Positions 8,710 to 19,000 of a stretch of DNA of 64,000 nucleotides are shown here, one piece after another. Made by a program: the position numbers and the translations under genes. The notes below the pieces were generated by a model. It worked only from the letters and a program-made list of their open reading frames with translations. It made no database searches and was not told where the DNA came from. The DNA is from Thermoplasmatota archaeon. Lineage in GTDB: Archaea > Thermoplasmatota > E2 > UBA202 > JdFR-43. Each line of letters starts with the position of its first letter. Position 1 is the first letter of the stretch. The DNA lies in the NCBI GenBank assembly GCA_029258955.1, contig JAPDJT010000028.1:17253-81252 (forward strand), read 5' to 3'.

Positions 8710-9519
8710 ATGCTTAAAATAGATGCAGAAAAAGTTACAGAAATAATTGTAAATTTTATTAAGGAGTATTCAGATAAAGCAGGAAGAAAAAAAGTTGTTT
8801 TGGGCTTATCTGGTGGAGTAGATTCATCAGTTGTTGCAAAATTGGCAACAATGGCATTAGGAAAAGAGAATGTATATGCTTTATTTTTGCCAGACATATC
8901 AACACCTTTAGAAGATTTTGAACATTCCCGCCTCATGGTAAAATTGCTCGAAATAAATTATAAAGTTATAGATATCTCTCCCATCATTCATTCAATAACA
9001 AATATATGCGGTGAAATGAATGAAATAACATTGGGGAATGTTAAAGCAAGAATAAGAATGCTCCTTCTCTATCAGATAGCAAATGAAAAAAATGCTTTAG
9101 TATGTGGAACATCAAATAAAACAGAGCTACTTACTGGATATTTTACAAAGTATGGTGATGGGGCAACAGATTTCATGCCTATTGGAGATTTGTATAAGAC
9201 GCAAGTGTATCAGCTTGCAAAATATTTGGAAATACCAGAAGAAATTATAAAGAAACCACCTACAGCTGGGCTATGGAAAGGACAAACAGATGAAAAAGAA
9301 TTGGGTATAACTTATGATAAATTAGATAAAATTTTGTATGGAATTGAGAGGAGAATGGAGAAGAAAAAAATTGCGGAGATTGCTGGAGTAGATGAAAAAG
9401 AAGTAGAAAGGATATATGAAATGGTTTGTAAAAATGAACATAAGAGAAGATTGGCACCAATTCCAAAAATTGGTTTTAGAACAGTTGGTATTGATTGGAG
9501 ACATCCATTAAAGTTATAA
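8710..9519 (+). CDS. nadE: NH3-dependent NAD+ synthase
   Basis: Amidates nicotinic acid adenine dinucleotide to NAD+ using ATP. The 269-residue protein has the PP-loop SGGVDSSVVAKLA (~residue 34), a GTSNKTELLTGYFTKYGDG segment that binds substrate and metal, and PPTAGLWKGQTDE near residue 185. It lacks the N-terminal glutaminase domain of larger NAD synthetases; a nitrilase gene is divergent beside it. The start is preceded by a TATA-like AAATAAATTT ~24 nt upstream with no SD, so the mRNA is probably leaderless. The 3' end overlaps convergent rpoD by 6 nt. Confidence 0.95.
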   Translation: MLKIDAEKVTEIIVNFIKEYSDKAGRKKVVLGLSGGVDSSVVAKLATMALGKENVYALFLPDISTPLEDFEHSRLMVKLLEINYKVIDISPIIHSITNICGEMNEITLGNVKARIRMLLLYQIANEKNALVCGTSNKTELLTGYFTKYGDGATDFMPIGDLYKTQVYQLAKYLEIPEEIIKKPPTAGLWKGQTDEKELGITYDKLDKILYGIERRMEKKKIAEIAGVDEKEVERIYEMVCKNEHKRRLAPIPKIGFRTVGIDWRHPLKL

Positions 9520-10302
9520 CCCTAAAGCTTTTTCCAACTCATCATATTTTTTATGCAATATTTTCAAAGCTTCCATTAAAGCATCTTTTGCTGTCATTGA
9601 ACCATCTGTTTCATATTGCATTATAATGCGTGTTTCATCTCCTTTAACTTCTATTGCCTTTCTTTTGCATACTTCCATGCATGTTTTACATAAAATGCAA
9701 TCTTCAATGTTTTTTACAGTAAGCTTATTCCTTTTTATTTCCAATATATTTCTTGGACAGGCTTTTACACATTCTTTGCATAAATTGCATTTTTCATCAT
9801 CTATTTCTATTATCGGATAATATTTGTATCCTATGCCACATACAACTTGCCACTTTGCATGCTCCTTACCAGTTCCGAGCTCTGCTTCTGCCTCCAGAAT
9901 AAGGCGTTGATTCTTCAATAACTTAACAATAGGAATCTTGTCATCTACAACAGCCCACATTGGATCCTCTGGCACTAAATCACCAGAATAAACAACACAT
10001 TCTCCTTCCTTGCTTAAGTGATAATGAACTGTACAGCTTGGACAACCTTTCCCTCCACATGCACATTCTTTTCTAAAATTGAGCAAATCAAGGCGAGTAG
10101 GCAAAGGAATCATTCCAAGACGATGTGCAATAATTTCATCAAAGAGGGCAGAGGTATTATCATATATTGTTACAGTTTCAATTGCAAGCTTAGGTATATC
10201 AGCTATCAATGTCCTTCTTATAGCATTTACAAAATAAGGAGCAGTATCCTCAAACAAAATTTTGGCATAGTTATCCTTTAACTCCAAAAACTTAAGCTTC
10301 AT
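9514..10302 (-). CDS. rpoD: DNA-directed RNA polymerase subunit D (Rpo3)
   Basis: Archaeal homologue of bacterial alpha and eukaryotic Rpb3; it nucleates polymerase assembly with subunit L. The 262-residue protein shows the alpha-like dimerisation region ([24 protein letters not shown]), a [11 protein letters not shown] cysteine cluster, and an inserted ferredoxin-like domain with two CxxCxxCxxxC motifs ([12 protein letters not shown] and [11 protein letters not shown]). All eight cysteines are present, so it could hold two 4Fe-4S clusters. It overlaps the end of rps11 by 4 nt and closes the rps13-rps4-rps11-rpoD operon. Confidence 0.97.
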   Translation of the reverse strand: MKLKFLELKDNYAKILFEDTAPYFVNAIRRTLIADIPKLAIETVTIYDNTSALFDEIIAHRLGMIPLPTRLDLLNFRKECACGGKGCPSCTVHYHLSKEGECVVYSGDLVPEDPMWAVVDDKIPIVKLLKNQRLILEAEAELGTGKEHAKWQVVCGIGYKYYPIIEIDDEKCNLCKECVKACPRNILEIKRNKLTVKNIEDCILCKTCMEVCKRKAIEVKGDETRIIMQYETDGSMTAKDALMEALKILHKKYDELEKALGL

Positions 10303-10682
10303 ACTCTTCTTCCTCTTCTTCCTCCTTTCTCTCTACAACCATCATGAGGCAAAGGAGTTACATCTTCTATTCTGCCTATCTTCAATCCCGCTCTTGCCAA
10401 AGCTCTTATCGCCGCCTGCGCTCCTGGACCAGGGCTTTTACTTCTTCCCCTTCCTATTCCCCTAACTTTTATATGAATTCCTTCTATGCCCTTCTCTTTT
10501 ATTTCTTCAGCAACTCTCTGGGCGGCAATCATTGCTGCATATGGAGAAGGTTCATCCTTGTCAGCTTTAACAACCATTCCACCAGAGCATTTTGCGAGAG
10601 TTTCAGCTCCAGTTATATCTGTTACAGTTATGATTGTATTGTTATGAGATGCAAATATATGTGCTATAGCCCACTTTCCCAT
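10299..10682 (-). CDS. rps11: 30S ribosomal protein S11
   Basis: uS11, a platform protein of the small subunit near the E site. 127 residues, the usual archaeal length, with the signatures [39 protein letters not shown] and the basic C-terminus [21 protein letters not shown]. It starts one base after the rps4 stop codon and overlaps rpoD by 4 nt, so translation is probably coupled. Confidence 0.98.
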   Translation of the reverse strand: MGKWAIAHIFASHNNTIITVTDITGAETLAKCSGGMVVKADKDEPSPYAAMIAAQRVAEEIKEKGIEGIHIKVRGIGRGRSKSPGPGAQAAIRALARAGLKIGRIEDVTPLPHDGCREKGGRRGRRV

Positions 10683-10683
10683 T

Positions 10684-11250
10684 TTATCCCTCCTCAGCTT
10701 CTTTTACTTCTTCTTTTCTCAGCATTATTTCTTCAGCTTTTGGACGCATAGGATGCAGTTCATCATTTAAAGGTGAGGAATATGAATAGGTAATATGGTC
10801 TTCCTCCTCTTTCCTTACTAAATATGAAGGAACTCTTACCTTTCTTCCGTTTATGGCAATATGTCCATGAACAATAAATTGGCGAGCTTGCTTTGGTGTT
10901 TTAGCTAAACCATGTAAATATACTAAAGTTTGTAATCTCCTTGCCAAAATATCCTCAACTGTCAAAGCTAAAACATCATCAAGAGTTGCATTTTCTGGCA
11001 ATATACCAAGTTTAGCCAATCTTTTTAATAACTTCTCTTTTTCCTTTTCTGCCTGCTCTTCCCCAGCTCTTGCAAGTAATTTTCTTGCCTGCTCTCTTAT
11101 CCTTCTCAAAAATGTTTCAGCTTTCCATAACTCCCTTTTATTTTTTAATCCATATTTCTCAACCAATTCATGCTCTCTTTTTATCCTTTCTCCTTCCCAT
11201 GGGTGAGAAGGTGTATCATATTTTTTCCTTGGAAATTTTGGATCCCCCAT
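10684..11250 (-). CDS. rps4: 30S ribosomal protein S4
   Basis: uS4, a primary 16S rRNA-binding assembly protein. The 188-residue protein has the archaeal N-terminus [20 protein letters not shown] and the S4 RNA-binding domain ([20 protein letters not shown], then [17 protein letters not shown]). The acidic C-terminus ends EEVKEAEEG. It sits between rps13 (4 bp upstream) and rps11 (1 bp downstream), the standard archaeal order. Confidence 0.98.
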   Translation of the reverse strand: MGDPKFPRKKYDTPSHPWEGERIKREHELVEKYGLKNKRELWKAETFLRRIREQARKLLARAGEEQAEKEKEKLLKRLAKLGILPENATLDDVLALTVEDILARRLQTLVYLHGLAKTPKQARQFIVHGHIAINGRKVRVPSYLVRKEEEDHITYSYSSPLNDELHPMRPKAEEIMLRKEEVKEAEEG

Positions 11251-11254
11251 TTTA

Positions 11255-11722
11255 TCACTTCTTTGCCTTCTTTATAACTCCAACAGTTAAACCTTTTCTC
11301 TTATTACTTCTTGTTCTTTGACCCCTAACAGGCAAACCTCTTTCATGGCGAATACCACGATAACATCTAATTTTCTTTAACAAATTAATGTCTTCTCTTT
11401 TAACCAAATCAATTTCACTCCCTATTAGATGGCGATCTTCTCCGGTAAGCAAATCTTTTCTTCTATTTTTAAGCCATGGAGGAAGCCAGTCATTTATTGT
11501 TTCTATTGCTTTACTTAATTTTTCTATTTCCTCTTCTGATAGATAACCAATTCTTTTTCTTCCGTCAATACCAGTATAATTTATGATAGCATTTGCTACC
11601 ATGAAGTTAATACCTTTTATTTGTGTGAGAGCATATCGAGTAGGTTTATTGCCATCTATATCCGTTGCTGCTAATCTAACTATATATCTGAATTCTTTAT
11701 TTTCTTCTGCCATAGGTGGCAT
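11255..11722 (-). CDS. rps13: 30S ribosomal protein S13
   Basis: uS13, in the head of the small subunit, contacts the P-site tRNA and the large subunit. 155 residues, with [21 protein letters not shown], a helix-two-turn-helix core and the C-terminal [21 protein letters not shown]. Two ATGs three codons apart are possible (11722 and 11713); neither has a clear SD, so the upstream one is kept. First gene of the rps13-rps4-rps11-rpoD operon. Confidence 0.97.
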   Translation of the reverse strand: MPPMAEENKEFRYIVRLAATDIDGNKPTRYALTQIKGINFMVANAIINYTGIDGRKRIGYLSEEEIEKLSKAIETINDWLPPWLKNRRKDLLTGEDRHLIGSEIDLVKREDINLLKKIRCYRGIRHERGLPVRGQRTRSNKRKGLTVGVIKKAKK

Positions 11723-11761
11723 AAAATACCATTTCTATATTTAATATTTACTCATTGAAAA

Positions 11762-12310
11762 CTAAATTTCCACACCTATAACAACTGCATATCCTCTTAC
11801 TATATCACTTATCCTTTTTGGAATAGATATGCTACAGTAACTCCCCACTTTTATATCCTTCCCTTTTATCCTCCAAAAACGTCGTAAATCCTTGGCAACG
11901 TATTTTTTCAATTCTTCTTCATTACCAAGTCTATAATCAAGCATTGAATATTCAGCAATTCTTAAATGACGGAGCCCCTCCCTTATATCCAATTTTTTCT
12001 TCGCCATTATTGGCATTATTTCATATTTTTCAAAATGTTTTAAGCAAGAAGGTGTTGTTAAAATAGGAGCTATATAAAGCATTGCCAAAAATATTGCTTT
12101 TCCCTCTTTATTCAATTTAGCATAAAATTTCTCTGCCTTTTTGGGCACTTCCAATGAAACAAAGCATTTTCCCTCCAACATTTCCATAAAATCTGGCACA
12201 CCTACGCTTCTCCGCCTATTATATTTTAAAACAAATTTGATAAAATCATCATTTTCCTCCTTTAAATACAAAATAGCCCTCATATTCTTTGCTTTAGCGA
12301 TCAAATCCAT
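11762..12310 (-). CDS. Hypothetical protein
   Basis: A 182-residue soluble protein I do not recognise. It is basic and lysine-rich (NRRRSVGVPDF, MAKKKLDIREGLRHLRIAEYSM, KDLRRFWRIKG), mostly helical in character, and ends in a strand-rich KVGSYCSISIPKRISDIVRGYAVVIGVEI that looks like a small beta domain. There is no signal peptide or membrane segment. It lies 39 bp upstream of rps13 on the same strand and may head that transcript. Coding status rests on length, codon use like its neighbours and lack of a competing frame. Confidence 0.7.
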   Translation of the reverse strand: MDLIAKAKNMRAILYLKEENDDFIKFVLKYNRRRSVGVPDFMEMLEGKCFVSLEVPKKAEKFYAKLNKEGKAIFLAMLYIAPILTTPSCLKHFEKYEIMPIMAKKKLDIREGLRHLRIAEYSMLDYRLGNEEELKKYVAKDLRRFWRIKGKDIKVGSYCSISIPKRISDIVRGYAVVIGVEI

Positions 12311-12504
12311 GAAAATAAGAATATTTTTAGATTTAACTTTTTATTTTGCTTTATTTTGCATGAAAGAGAAATATTATGGCAACATTTTTTCATAATTTTG
12401 AAGCCATTTAAAAATAGATGAGATGTTTCATTGTGTAAAATGATGAAATAACATAATTTCTTTCATTAAGCGATTATTACAAGTCCATGAATAATGAAAA
12501 AGCT

Positions 12505-12552
12505 TTCTATAGCATTATCATCACATAGAGGAAATATGCCATAGCAACTATC
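12505..12552 (+). repeat. Dispersed palindromic element copy
   Basis: Reads TCTATAGCATTATCATCAC, then ATAGAGGAAATATGCC and ATAGCAACTATC. A good match to the plus consensus across arms and centre. Confidence 0.6.
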
Positions 12553-12666
12553 CTTGTCATTTATTAGGTTATTCACTTGCAAAATTATTGAATTAGAATG
12601 AATCGACAAAATTTTCTTTAACAATTTATTTTTGAATAGCTTTTTGCCAATGAATAAATGAAAAGG

Positions 12667-12713
12667 GATGTTGCCATTTGCTTATTGCATGAAGAAAATT
12701 GCTATAACAATCC
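12667..12713 (+). repeat. Dispersed palindromic element copy
   Basis: One of the best copies: GATGTTGCCATTTGC, TTATTGCATGAAGAAAA, TTGCTATAACAATCC. The arms can pair as an imperfect hairpin. Confidence 0.65.
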
Positions 12714-12745
12714 ATCTTTTTTATCTGAATAACAATGAAAGAAAT

Positions 12746-12795
12746 GGCTGTCATTGGCTATTATTACAGAGAAGAATCCACAATAACAACCATCC
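12746..12795 (+). repeat. Dispersed palindromic element copy
   Basis: One of the best copies: GGCTGTCATTGGC, TATTATTACAGAGAAGAAT, CCACAATAACAACCATCC. Flanks are AATGAAAGAAA on the left and CATTCTTTC on the right. Confidence 0.65.
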
Positions 12796-12879
12796 CTTCC
12801 CTCATTCTTTCACTTTGCACAAAAATTATAAATAGCATTTTAGTCCCTCACACTTTTTATACTAAATTTATTTAATTTT

Positions 12880-13869
12880 GTGGATTTGTTTAAATTAGCA
12901 AAATATCCTTTTATAGCAGAGGCAAAAGAATGGGTTAAAAACGAGAAAGTGAGCATTGACGAAATTTTATTTGATGAAATTTATGAAAGAGCAAGGGTTA
13001 GAGGAATAGAAAGAGTTAGACAAGCTTTTGAAAGAGGATTTATAAGCAATGTTGCTTTGTTAAATGAAATTGATTGCATGATGGAAATTTTTTCCTATCC
13101 TATAGCGAGAATGATTGTTGTGGCAATAGACAACGATTACTTACTGCGGAGATATGCGCTGGCGGAAGCAAAAAAAGCTTATGAAGGGCTGAAGGAAGAA
13201 GAGTTTGAATTTATACAAATGATTGCCAAGGAATTTGATATTGAGCTTGATGGGAATAAAATCCATTTTGTTGATTATTTGAAATATGCTCCTACATGGG
13301 ATATTAAATGGAAGCTGGTTAATAAGAAATTAAAAGCAGGATATGTTTTTATTAGGAAAAATGAAGTTGCAAGAATATTGCAGGAAGCAATAAGAAAAAA
13401 GATATATAATGAGCTTGTAAACCTTTTTGCTCCTCCAGAAGTTAAAAAGGCTTTTAAGGACGAAATAATGGAAATAAGAAATAAATTGATTTTAAAGCAG
13501 AAAAAGGAAGAGATAAGAAAAGGAGAAATAAAATACGAAGATTTCCCACCTTGCATGCAAAGTTTAATTTCTGCTATTAAATCAGGCTTAAATGTTCCTC
13601 ATGTTGGTAGATTCACAATAGTTACATTTTTAAATGCTATAGGGCAAAGTGTAGATGAGATTTTAAAATTATTCTCTTCTTCTCCTGACTTTAACGAAGA
13701 GAAAACTCGATACCAAATAGAGCATATTACAGGGAGAATATCAGGAACAATTTATGCAACTCCAAAATGTGATACAATAAGAACATGGGGATTATGCAAT
13801 GCAACAGAAGAATGCAGAGGAATAAGGCATCCTCTCATATTTTATAAAAGAAAGAGGAGGAGAAAATGA
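12880..13869 (+). CDS. priL: DNA primase large subunit PriL
   Basis: Regulatory iron-sulfur subunit of the archaeal/eukaryotic-type primase. 329 residues. The four cluster cysteines are visible: Cys225 (FPPCMQSL), Cys297 (ATPKCDTI), Cys306 (WGLC) and Cys312 (EEC), with the conserved GRFTIVTFLNAIGQ helix between. The start is GTG at 12880 with a TATA-like CTTTTTATAC ~23 nt upstream and no SD, so the mRNA is probably leaderless. It overlaps priS by 4 nt (ATGA), giving a two-gene primase operon with coupled translation. Confidence 0.93.
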   Translation: MDLFKLAKYPFIAEAKEWVKNEKVSIDEILFDEIYERARVRGIERVRQAFERGFISNVALLNEIDCMMEIFSYPIARMIVVAIDNDYLLRRYALAEAKKAYEGLKEEEFEFIQMIAKEFDIELDGNKIHFVDYLKYAPTWDIKWKLVNKKLKAGYVFIRKNEVARILQEAIRKKIYNELVNLFAPPEVKKAFKDEIMEIRNKLILKQKKEEIRKGEIKYEDFPPCMQSLISAIKSGLNVPHVGRFTIVTFLNAIGQSVDEILKLFSSSPDFNEEKTRYQIEHITGRISGTIYATPKCDTIRTWGLCNATEECRGIRHPLIFYKRKRRRK

Positions 13870-14990
13870 ATTTCTTAAGAAAAAAATTTTTAGAATATTA
13901 TCTCAATCCAAAAATTGATTTTCCAGTTAGATTTGACAGAAGAGAATATGCATTCATTTTGTTTGAAGAAGACACAATGCACCGCCACATTTCCTTCAAA
14001 TCAAAAGAAGACTTGCTTTTATATTTAAAGACAAATGTACCAGCCCACGCCTATTATTCCTCTGCTTACTATCGCAATCCATCTGCAGAAACAATGCAGG
14101 AAAAGCAATGGATGGGAGCAGATTTAATTTTTGATTTAGATGCTGATCATTTGCCTAATGCAAATAATATGTCTTATGAAGAAGCATTAAGAGCTGTAAA
14201 GGAAGAGTTAGAAAAACTTATAGATTTTTTAATAGAGGATTTTGGGTTTGGAGAGGATGAATTAGAAATTTATTTTAGTGGGGGGAGAGGATACCATTGT
14301 CATGTTCATAACAAAAAAGTGCTTGATTTAGGAAGCCAGGAGAGAAGAGAGATAGTTGATTATTTGACAGGAAGAGGATTAGATTTTAAAGAAATTATAA
14401 AGGAGAAAAGAATAGGTGGAGAAATTACAATTGAAATTGATATGGAGGGAGGATGGGAAAAAAGGATAGCAGATGCAATAATTCAATTTTTTGAAGATAT
14501 AAGAAAGATGGAAAAGGAGAAGGCAATAAAAAAATTAATGGAAATAGAAGGGGTAGGAAATAAAACAGCTGAAGATGTATATAATTCTTTGACAGCAGAA
14601 AGAATGCGTAGAATAAAAGCTGGCTTGCTTGACCAGGCAACTGCAATTAAAAAAATTTTGAAACCCTTGGTAAAAAAAGTAGCTGTAAGCTTATATAGCC
14701 AGACAGATGAGCCAGTAACTGCAGATATAAAAAGGCTGATAAGATTACCAGGCTCTTTGCATGGAAAGACGGGATTTAGAGTTACAAAGGTAAATGTAGA
14801 TAAAATAGAAGAATTTGAGCCATTGAGAGATGCTGTTGTTTTTAAGGATAATAAAGTTAAAATAAAGGTAGAAAAACCCTTCAAGATAAAAATGATGGAT
14901 GAAGAATATGATTTAAAAAAAGGTATTGCTAAAGTACCAGAATACTTAGCTGTTTTTGCTATTGCAAGAAAATTCGCTACTATAGGATAA
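13866..14990 (+). CDS. priS: DNA primase small (catalytic) subunit PriS
   Basis: Catalytic AEP-fold polymerase that makes primers. The 374-residue protein carries the metal-binding FDLDADHLP motif (~residues 91-99), the SGGRGYHCHVHN motif (~139-150) and the late RLPGSLHGKTGFRVTKV motif. The length fits archaeal PriS. Its ATG overlaps the priL stop in an ATGA, and together they form the complete primase heterodimer. Confidence 0.96.
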   Translation: MNFLRKKFLEYYLNPKIDFPVRFDRREYAFILFEEDTMHRHISFKSKEDLLLYLKTNVPAHAYYSSAYYRNPSAETMQEKQWMGADLIFDLDADHLPNANNMSYEEALRAVKEELEKLIDFLIEDFGFGEDELEIYFSGGRGYHCHVHNKKVLDLGSQERREIVDYLTGRGLDFKEIIKEKRIGGEITIEIDMEGGWEKRIADAIIQFFEDIRKMEKEKAIKKLMEIEGVGNKTAEDVYNSLTAERMRRIKAGLLDQATAIKKILKPLVKKVAVSLYSQTDEPVTADIKRLIRLPGSLHGKTGFRVTKVNVDKIEEFEPLRDAVVFKDNKVKIKVEKPFKIKMMDEEYDLKKGIAKVPEYLAVFAIARKFATIG

Positions 14991-15031
14991 TCTGATAGAT
15001 AAAAGCATATATGGTTATTTTATTTAAATTT

Positions 15032-16099
15032 ATGAGGAAGTTTATCTCCATTTTTATAGCTTTCTTCCTAATTACCATTACATTTCCAGACATTGAAAGC
15101 AAAAAAGAAGCAAATTATTATGCAATAATTGTTGCAATATATGATTATAATGGAACAAAAGCTGATTTAGATATACCAAAAGAAGTAGCTTTGGATTTGT
15201 ATAATAATTTAATAAAATGGAGAAATTGGAAAGAAGAAAATGTAATTTTGCTTATAAATGAAAATGCTACACATGATGCCATTATAAATGCTTTAGATAT
15301 AATAGCTAAAAAAGTTGGTAAGGATGACATCTTCTTTTTTGTATATAATGGGCACGGTGGAGAAATAGAAGATGACAATGGGGATGAAGAAGATGGATAT
15401 GATGAGGCAATAGTTACTTGGGAACTTAATAAAAGCCTCTACATAACAGATGATTTGCTTGAGGAAAAACTTAGCAAAATAAATGCAAAAGGAATGGCAA
15501 TAATGCTTGATTGCTGTTTAAGTGGAGCATTTATTGAAAATGAAAGCGAATTTCAAAAAAGCTTAAAGGATGATTTGGTTAAAAAAGGAAGAGTAATATT
15601 AACATCAGCATATAAAGATGCACTAGCTTTAGCATTAACAAAATGGGGAACGCCCTGCACAAAATTTTTAACTTATGCGTTGAAAAAAGAAATAGGTTAT
15701 AAAGATGGTAAGGTTTCAGCAGAAGAGTTATTTAGTTTTGTAAAAACAGCCAATTTTATTTTTTGGATATCCTTTATAGAACTTCCTTCAGTTATGGCAT
15801 GGATGGGTTGGTGCATTAAATCTTTTGTTTCTTTTCAGATGTGCAATTTTCTCTTCGTGTTTATAACTTATTGGTTATTTGGCGCTCTCCCTGCTTCTCT
15901 CATTTTTGTTTTAAATGAAATATTCTTTTTAACTATATTTCCAATAATTGCACCTTTAGTTCTTCTACTCCTTAAATTAGAAGTAGTAATAATAATTGCC
16001 ATTTATGAAATTTCTGAATACATAAAAACAAATCATTGGGTAATTCCATTTGCCCAGCTTTTTGATGGATATGAAGGAGAGTTACCCTTACTTTTGTAA
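15032..16099 (+). CDS. Secreted caspase-like (C14) peptidase with a membrane insertion
   Basis: The 355-residue protein has a signal peptide (MRKFISIFIAFFLITITFP) and a caspase/metacaspase fold: catalytic His108 in VYNGHGG, an acidic DDNGDEEDGYDEAIV loop, and Cys162 in LDCCLSGAF. The p10-like part runs to ~residue 250 (GKVSAEELFSFVKTA). A very hydrophobic segment of ~90 residues with about three membrane spans follows, and then the usual family ending reappears (FAQLFDGYEGELPLLL). The membrane segment therefore looks inserted inside the peptidase domain. I chose ATG 15032 because CATATATGG lies ~24 nt upstream (leaderless) and the signal peptide then starts cleanly. Convergent with, and directly abutting, a C25-type peptidase gene. 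Confidence 0.82.
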   Translation: MRKFISIFIAFFLITITFPDIESKKEANYYAIIVAIYDYNGTKADLDIPKEVALDLYNNLIKWRNWKEENVILLINENATHDAIINALDIIAKKVGKDDIFFFVYNGHGGEIEDDNGDEEDGYDEAIVTWELNKSLYITDDLLEEKLSKINAKGMAIMLDCCLSGAFIENESEFQKSLKDDLVKKGRVILTSAYKDALALALTKWGTPCTKFLTYALKKEIGYKDGKVSAEELFSFVKTANFIFWISFIELPSVMAWMGWCIKSFVSFQMCNFLFVFITYWLFGALPASLIFVLNEIFFLTIFPIIAPLVLLLLKLEVVIIIAIYEISEYIKTNHWVIPFAQLFDGYEGELPLLL

Positions 16100-19000
16100 T
16101 CATTCAAACATCTTTTTTCTTACATATACTAATCCAGCCACCACCACTGCTCCAAGGAAAAGAAGTACGTATATTCCATAGTTCTTTTCCTTTATTTCAT
16201 GAGGATATTCATTTGCTCCAAAGATTGCATGTCCATCAATAACTTCATAGCTTTCTAATGCTTTTGGCTTATCCCACCCATAAAGAGGACTCCATACTTT
16301 TAAGTCAGGATCTCCAAAATAGCATACGTTTTCCTTTATATCCCACCACCACTGCTTTGTTAGATATCCTATGCCTGTATGCATTATTCCATTTGTAAAT
16401 GCTTCTCCAGCTGTTTTTCCCAATGCTATATCTCTCGCAAACATTTCCATTGCAAATGCAGAATACCATGAAGTTTCCCATGGATCGATAACTTGGAATA
16501 CTGAACCATGCCTTACTAAAGTTAAATGCAAATATGTGTTTGAAATTAAACAAGAACCAGCATTAAATCCGCAAGAATGTATATTGCCTAAGGCTTCATC
16601 CATATCATAGCCAGTATAATCTTTTGTTCTTAGCCTTCCAAATAAAACTGTTATAATGTTTCCATCATATCCAGCCATTTTGCCAAGCAATGTATTCTTT
16701 ATGATGGGCAGATCACTAAGCCTTGCTGGAACAATATCTATTCCAAGTAATTTGCTTTGAGATAAAACATCTGGCTCTTCAGTGGAGCCATCTAACCATC
16801 CTGGTAGAAATATTTCATATCCTCTCCACGGATTTGGTTCAACAGTTGGCAAAGTTATATTTATTCCAAAGAAGCCTGGAACACCATAAGGATCCCAGAA
16901 TGAAAGGGCTCCTGATTCACCATGCCATCCATGAGTACATTCAAGCCACATGATTACGCCCCTATTCAAATTCTCCATTGTTGCTGAAAAGTTGGTGGTA
17001 AAGGCAATGCTATAACCAGCTTTTCTTAAATAGAAAGGAACTATTTCACTTTCTGTTAAATCTGGCCAGTATGAGCCATATTTTCCATATTTTGCAAGAA
17101 CATTATTGTCTATAGGATGATTAGATGGTTCATAATATGGAGTAACTCCACTTGCGCATGTATAATTGAAACCCCAATATTTGCTTGCTCTTTCATTAAA
17201 TCTATGACAATATGTAATCCATGAATTTAAAACAGGATAAACAAAATGCTCCTCCTGGCTAGGCTTAATAATTTTGAGCAATCCACTTGGCAATCTTATA
17301 CTTTTACTACCATTTATTAAATATATTCCATCTTTGTTTAAAGCTGGATTTGCAAATATTACAGCTGGATAGAAAATGCTTCTCGCCACCCAATAACTTG
17401 TATCTACAGGGGTTCCCATAATACGACCAGCATATGCAACACCTGCAAACATTCTGTCCCAGGGTGTTCCAATATCAAATTGTCCAGCTACAGTTATTAT
17501 ACTTTCCTCTTTTCCTGGTTCATCCAATCCAATTTTTCCAAGGAAATCATATACTTCCCTGCCAGTTAAATACATAGAAGCGACATTTGGCTCTTCATCT
17601 CTTACAGCGTGTTTCTTCCACCATTCATTGTGCCATACAACAGCTTTAGAAAGCTGACTATGCATATCAACAACTATAAGAGGAGCCCCATGGTGAGCAG
17701 CCATATAGGCAGCAGGACCAATATACAATGCGCCATCTTTTTCTCCTTCTGGCTTTAATTTTTCAACGAGCCAATAAGTCCATGGATCAATGGTAGTGAA
17801 GACAATATCATTTTCCTTTGTTTTATTTCTTATGTCTTTATATATGCTTATTAAATCATTATATTCTTTCTTTATGTTTCCCATTCCTTCTATTTCATCT
17901 TTAACTGAAGAATTGGCACCAATATCAAAAAGATAAAAGTTCTTTATCCCGAGTTTTTTAATTGCCTCCTTTATGCAATCTGGAATCTTATCTGGTTCAA
18001 CATATAAAAGAGGAGCATTTATTAAAGATGCATAGACTGCTCCTTGAGCAGCATTCATTAAATAGTTAGCTTGCTGTTTTGGCAATTTGCATTCCCATGA
18101 ATATTTTAAAGTATATTCGATAGTTGAATTTGTTTCATTTAGCTGTATAATGACAGCTTTATATTTTCCTTCTCCAAGCTGGTCCATATGCAGTGTTTGC
18201 TTTGAAACATTTGTAGCTGTTGCTATTCCAACTGCAACATTATTTTCGTCTACAATAATTAAACCAAGCTTACCATCTCCTTTCCAACTCAATTCAAATT
18301 TTGCATTTCTTGCCATGAATGGTGGTACAGAAGGCAATTCAACTTCTCCCCCAGGATAAAGTTTTATGTCTATGTAATAGGTAACTTTTCCTGTTGCAAT
18401 ATCAATTAACCTTTGTCCAATTGTTCCATATCTCTCTCCCAAAATTCCTTTTGTTGGAATATCAACTATTGCTGCCTTCCATTTGCCAGGATTAAAAACA
18501 TATGTCTCCAATTCTTCATGAGGACCAACCAAAATATTCCAGTTTTCTGAGGAGCCTACCTGCATTAGCTCGCCTTCATAATAGCAATACAATTGCAAAT
18601 CTGGGTCAGCAGATGGAATTGTTAGCCCTCCTTGAAGCAAGCCAAGCGTTGCAATAAACATGAAATTAGGAAGCCAGCTTTTGCAAGGCCAGTACAAATC
18701 AGCTTTTATATACTTATAACCATCTGGAACATAAAAATCTTGATACTGAGGGGCGATGCTATCTTGTTTTATTCCAGTTAATGTTATTTCTTTAATTTCT
18801 TTTGGAGATATTTTTCCTCTTAACTCGCCAGAAGTTGCGTTATAGCTACCATACGCAACATTTCCAACTACAGCTATAACAGCATCATCACTATAACTCC
18901 AGTCATGTAATGCAATTTGGCTAGAAATTTCATAGATATTATTGCTTTTTATATAAGTATAATTTTCAGCTTTCCATGGTATTTTATCAACATTTATTGC

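Larger units (their letters stand above)
12311..12879. other. 569-bp gene-free stretch built of palindromic elements, with the priL promoter
   Basis: No protein gene is credible here. It contains at least four copies of the dispersed element (about 12351-12392, 12505-12552, 12667-12713 and 12746-12795) plus a degenerate one near 12435-12480, separated by AATGAAAG/CTTTCATT-rich spacers. At the right end TATA-like boxes at 12823-12834 (AAATTATAAATA) and 12853-12862 (CTTTTTATAC) precede priL. Confidence 0.6.

Noticed and set aside
9514..10302. Fusion of RNA polymerase subunit D with a ferredoxin as an oddity.
   Set aside because: An inserted ferredoxin-like domain is normal in many archaeal D subunits, so it is not unusual in itself.
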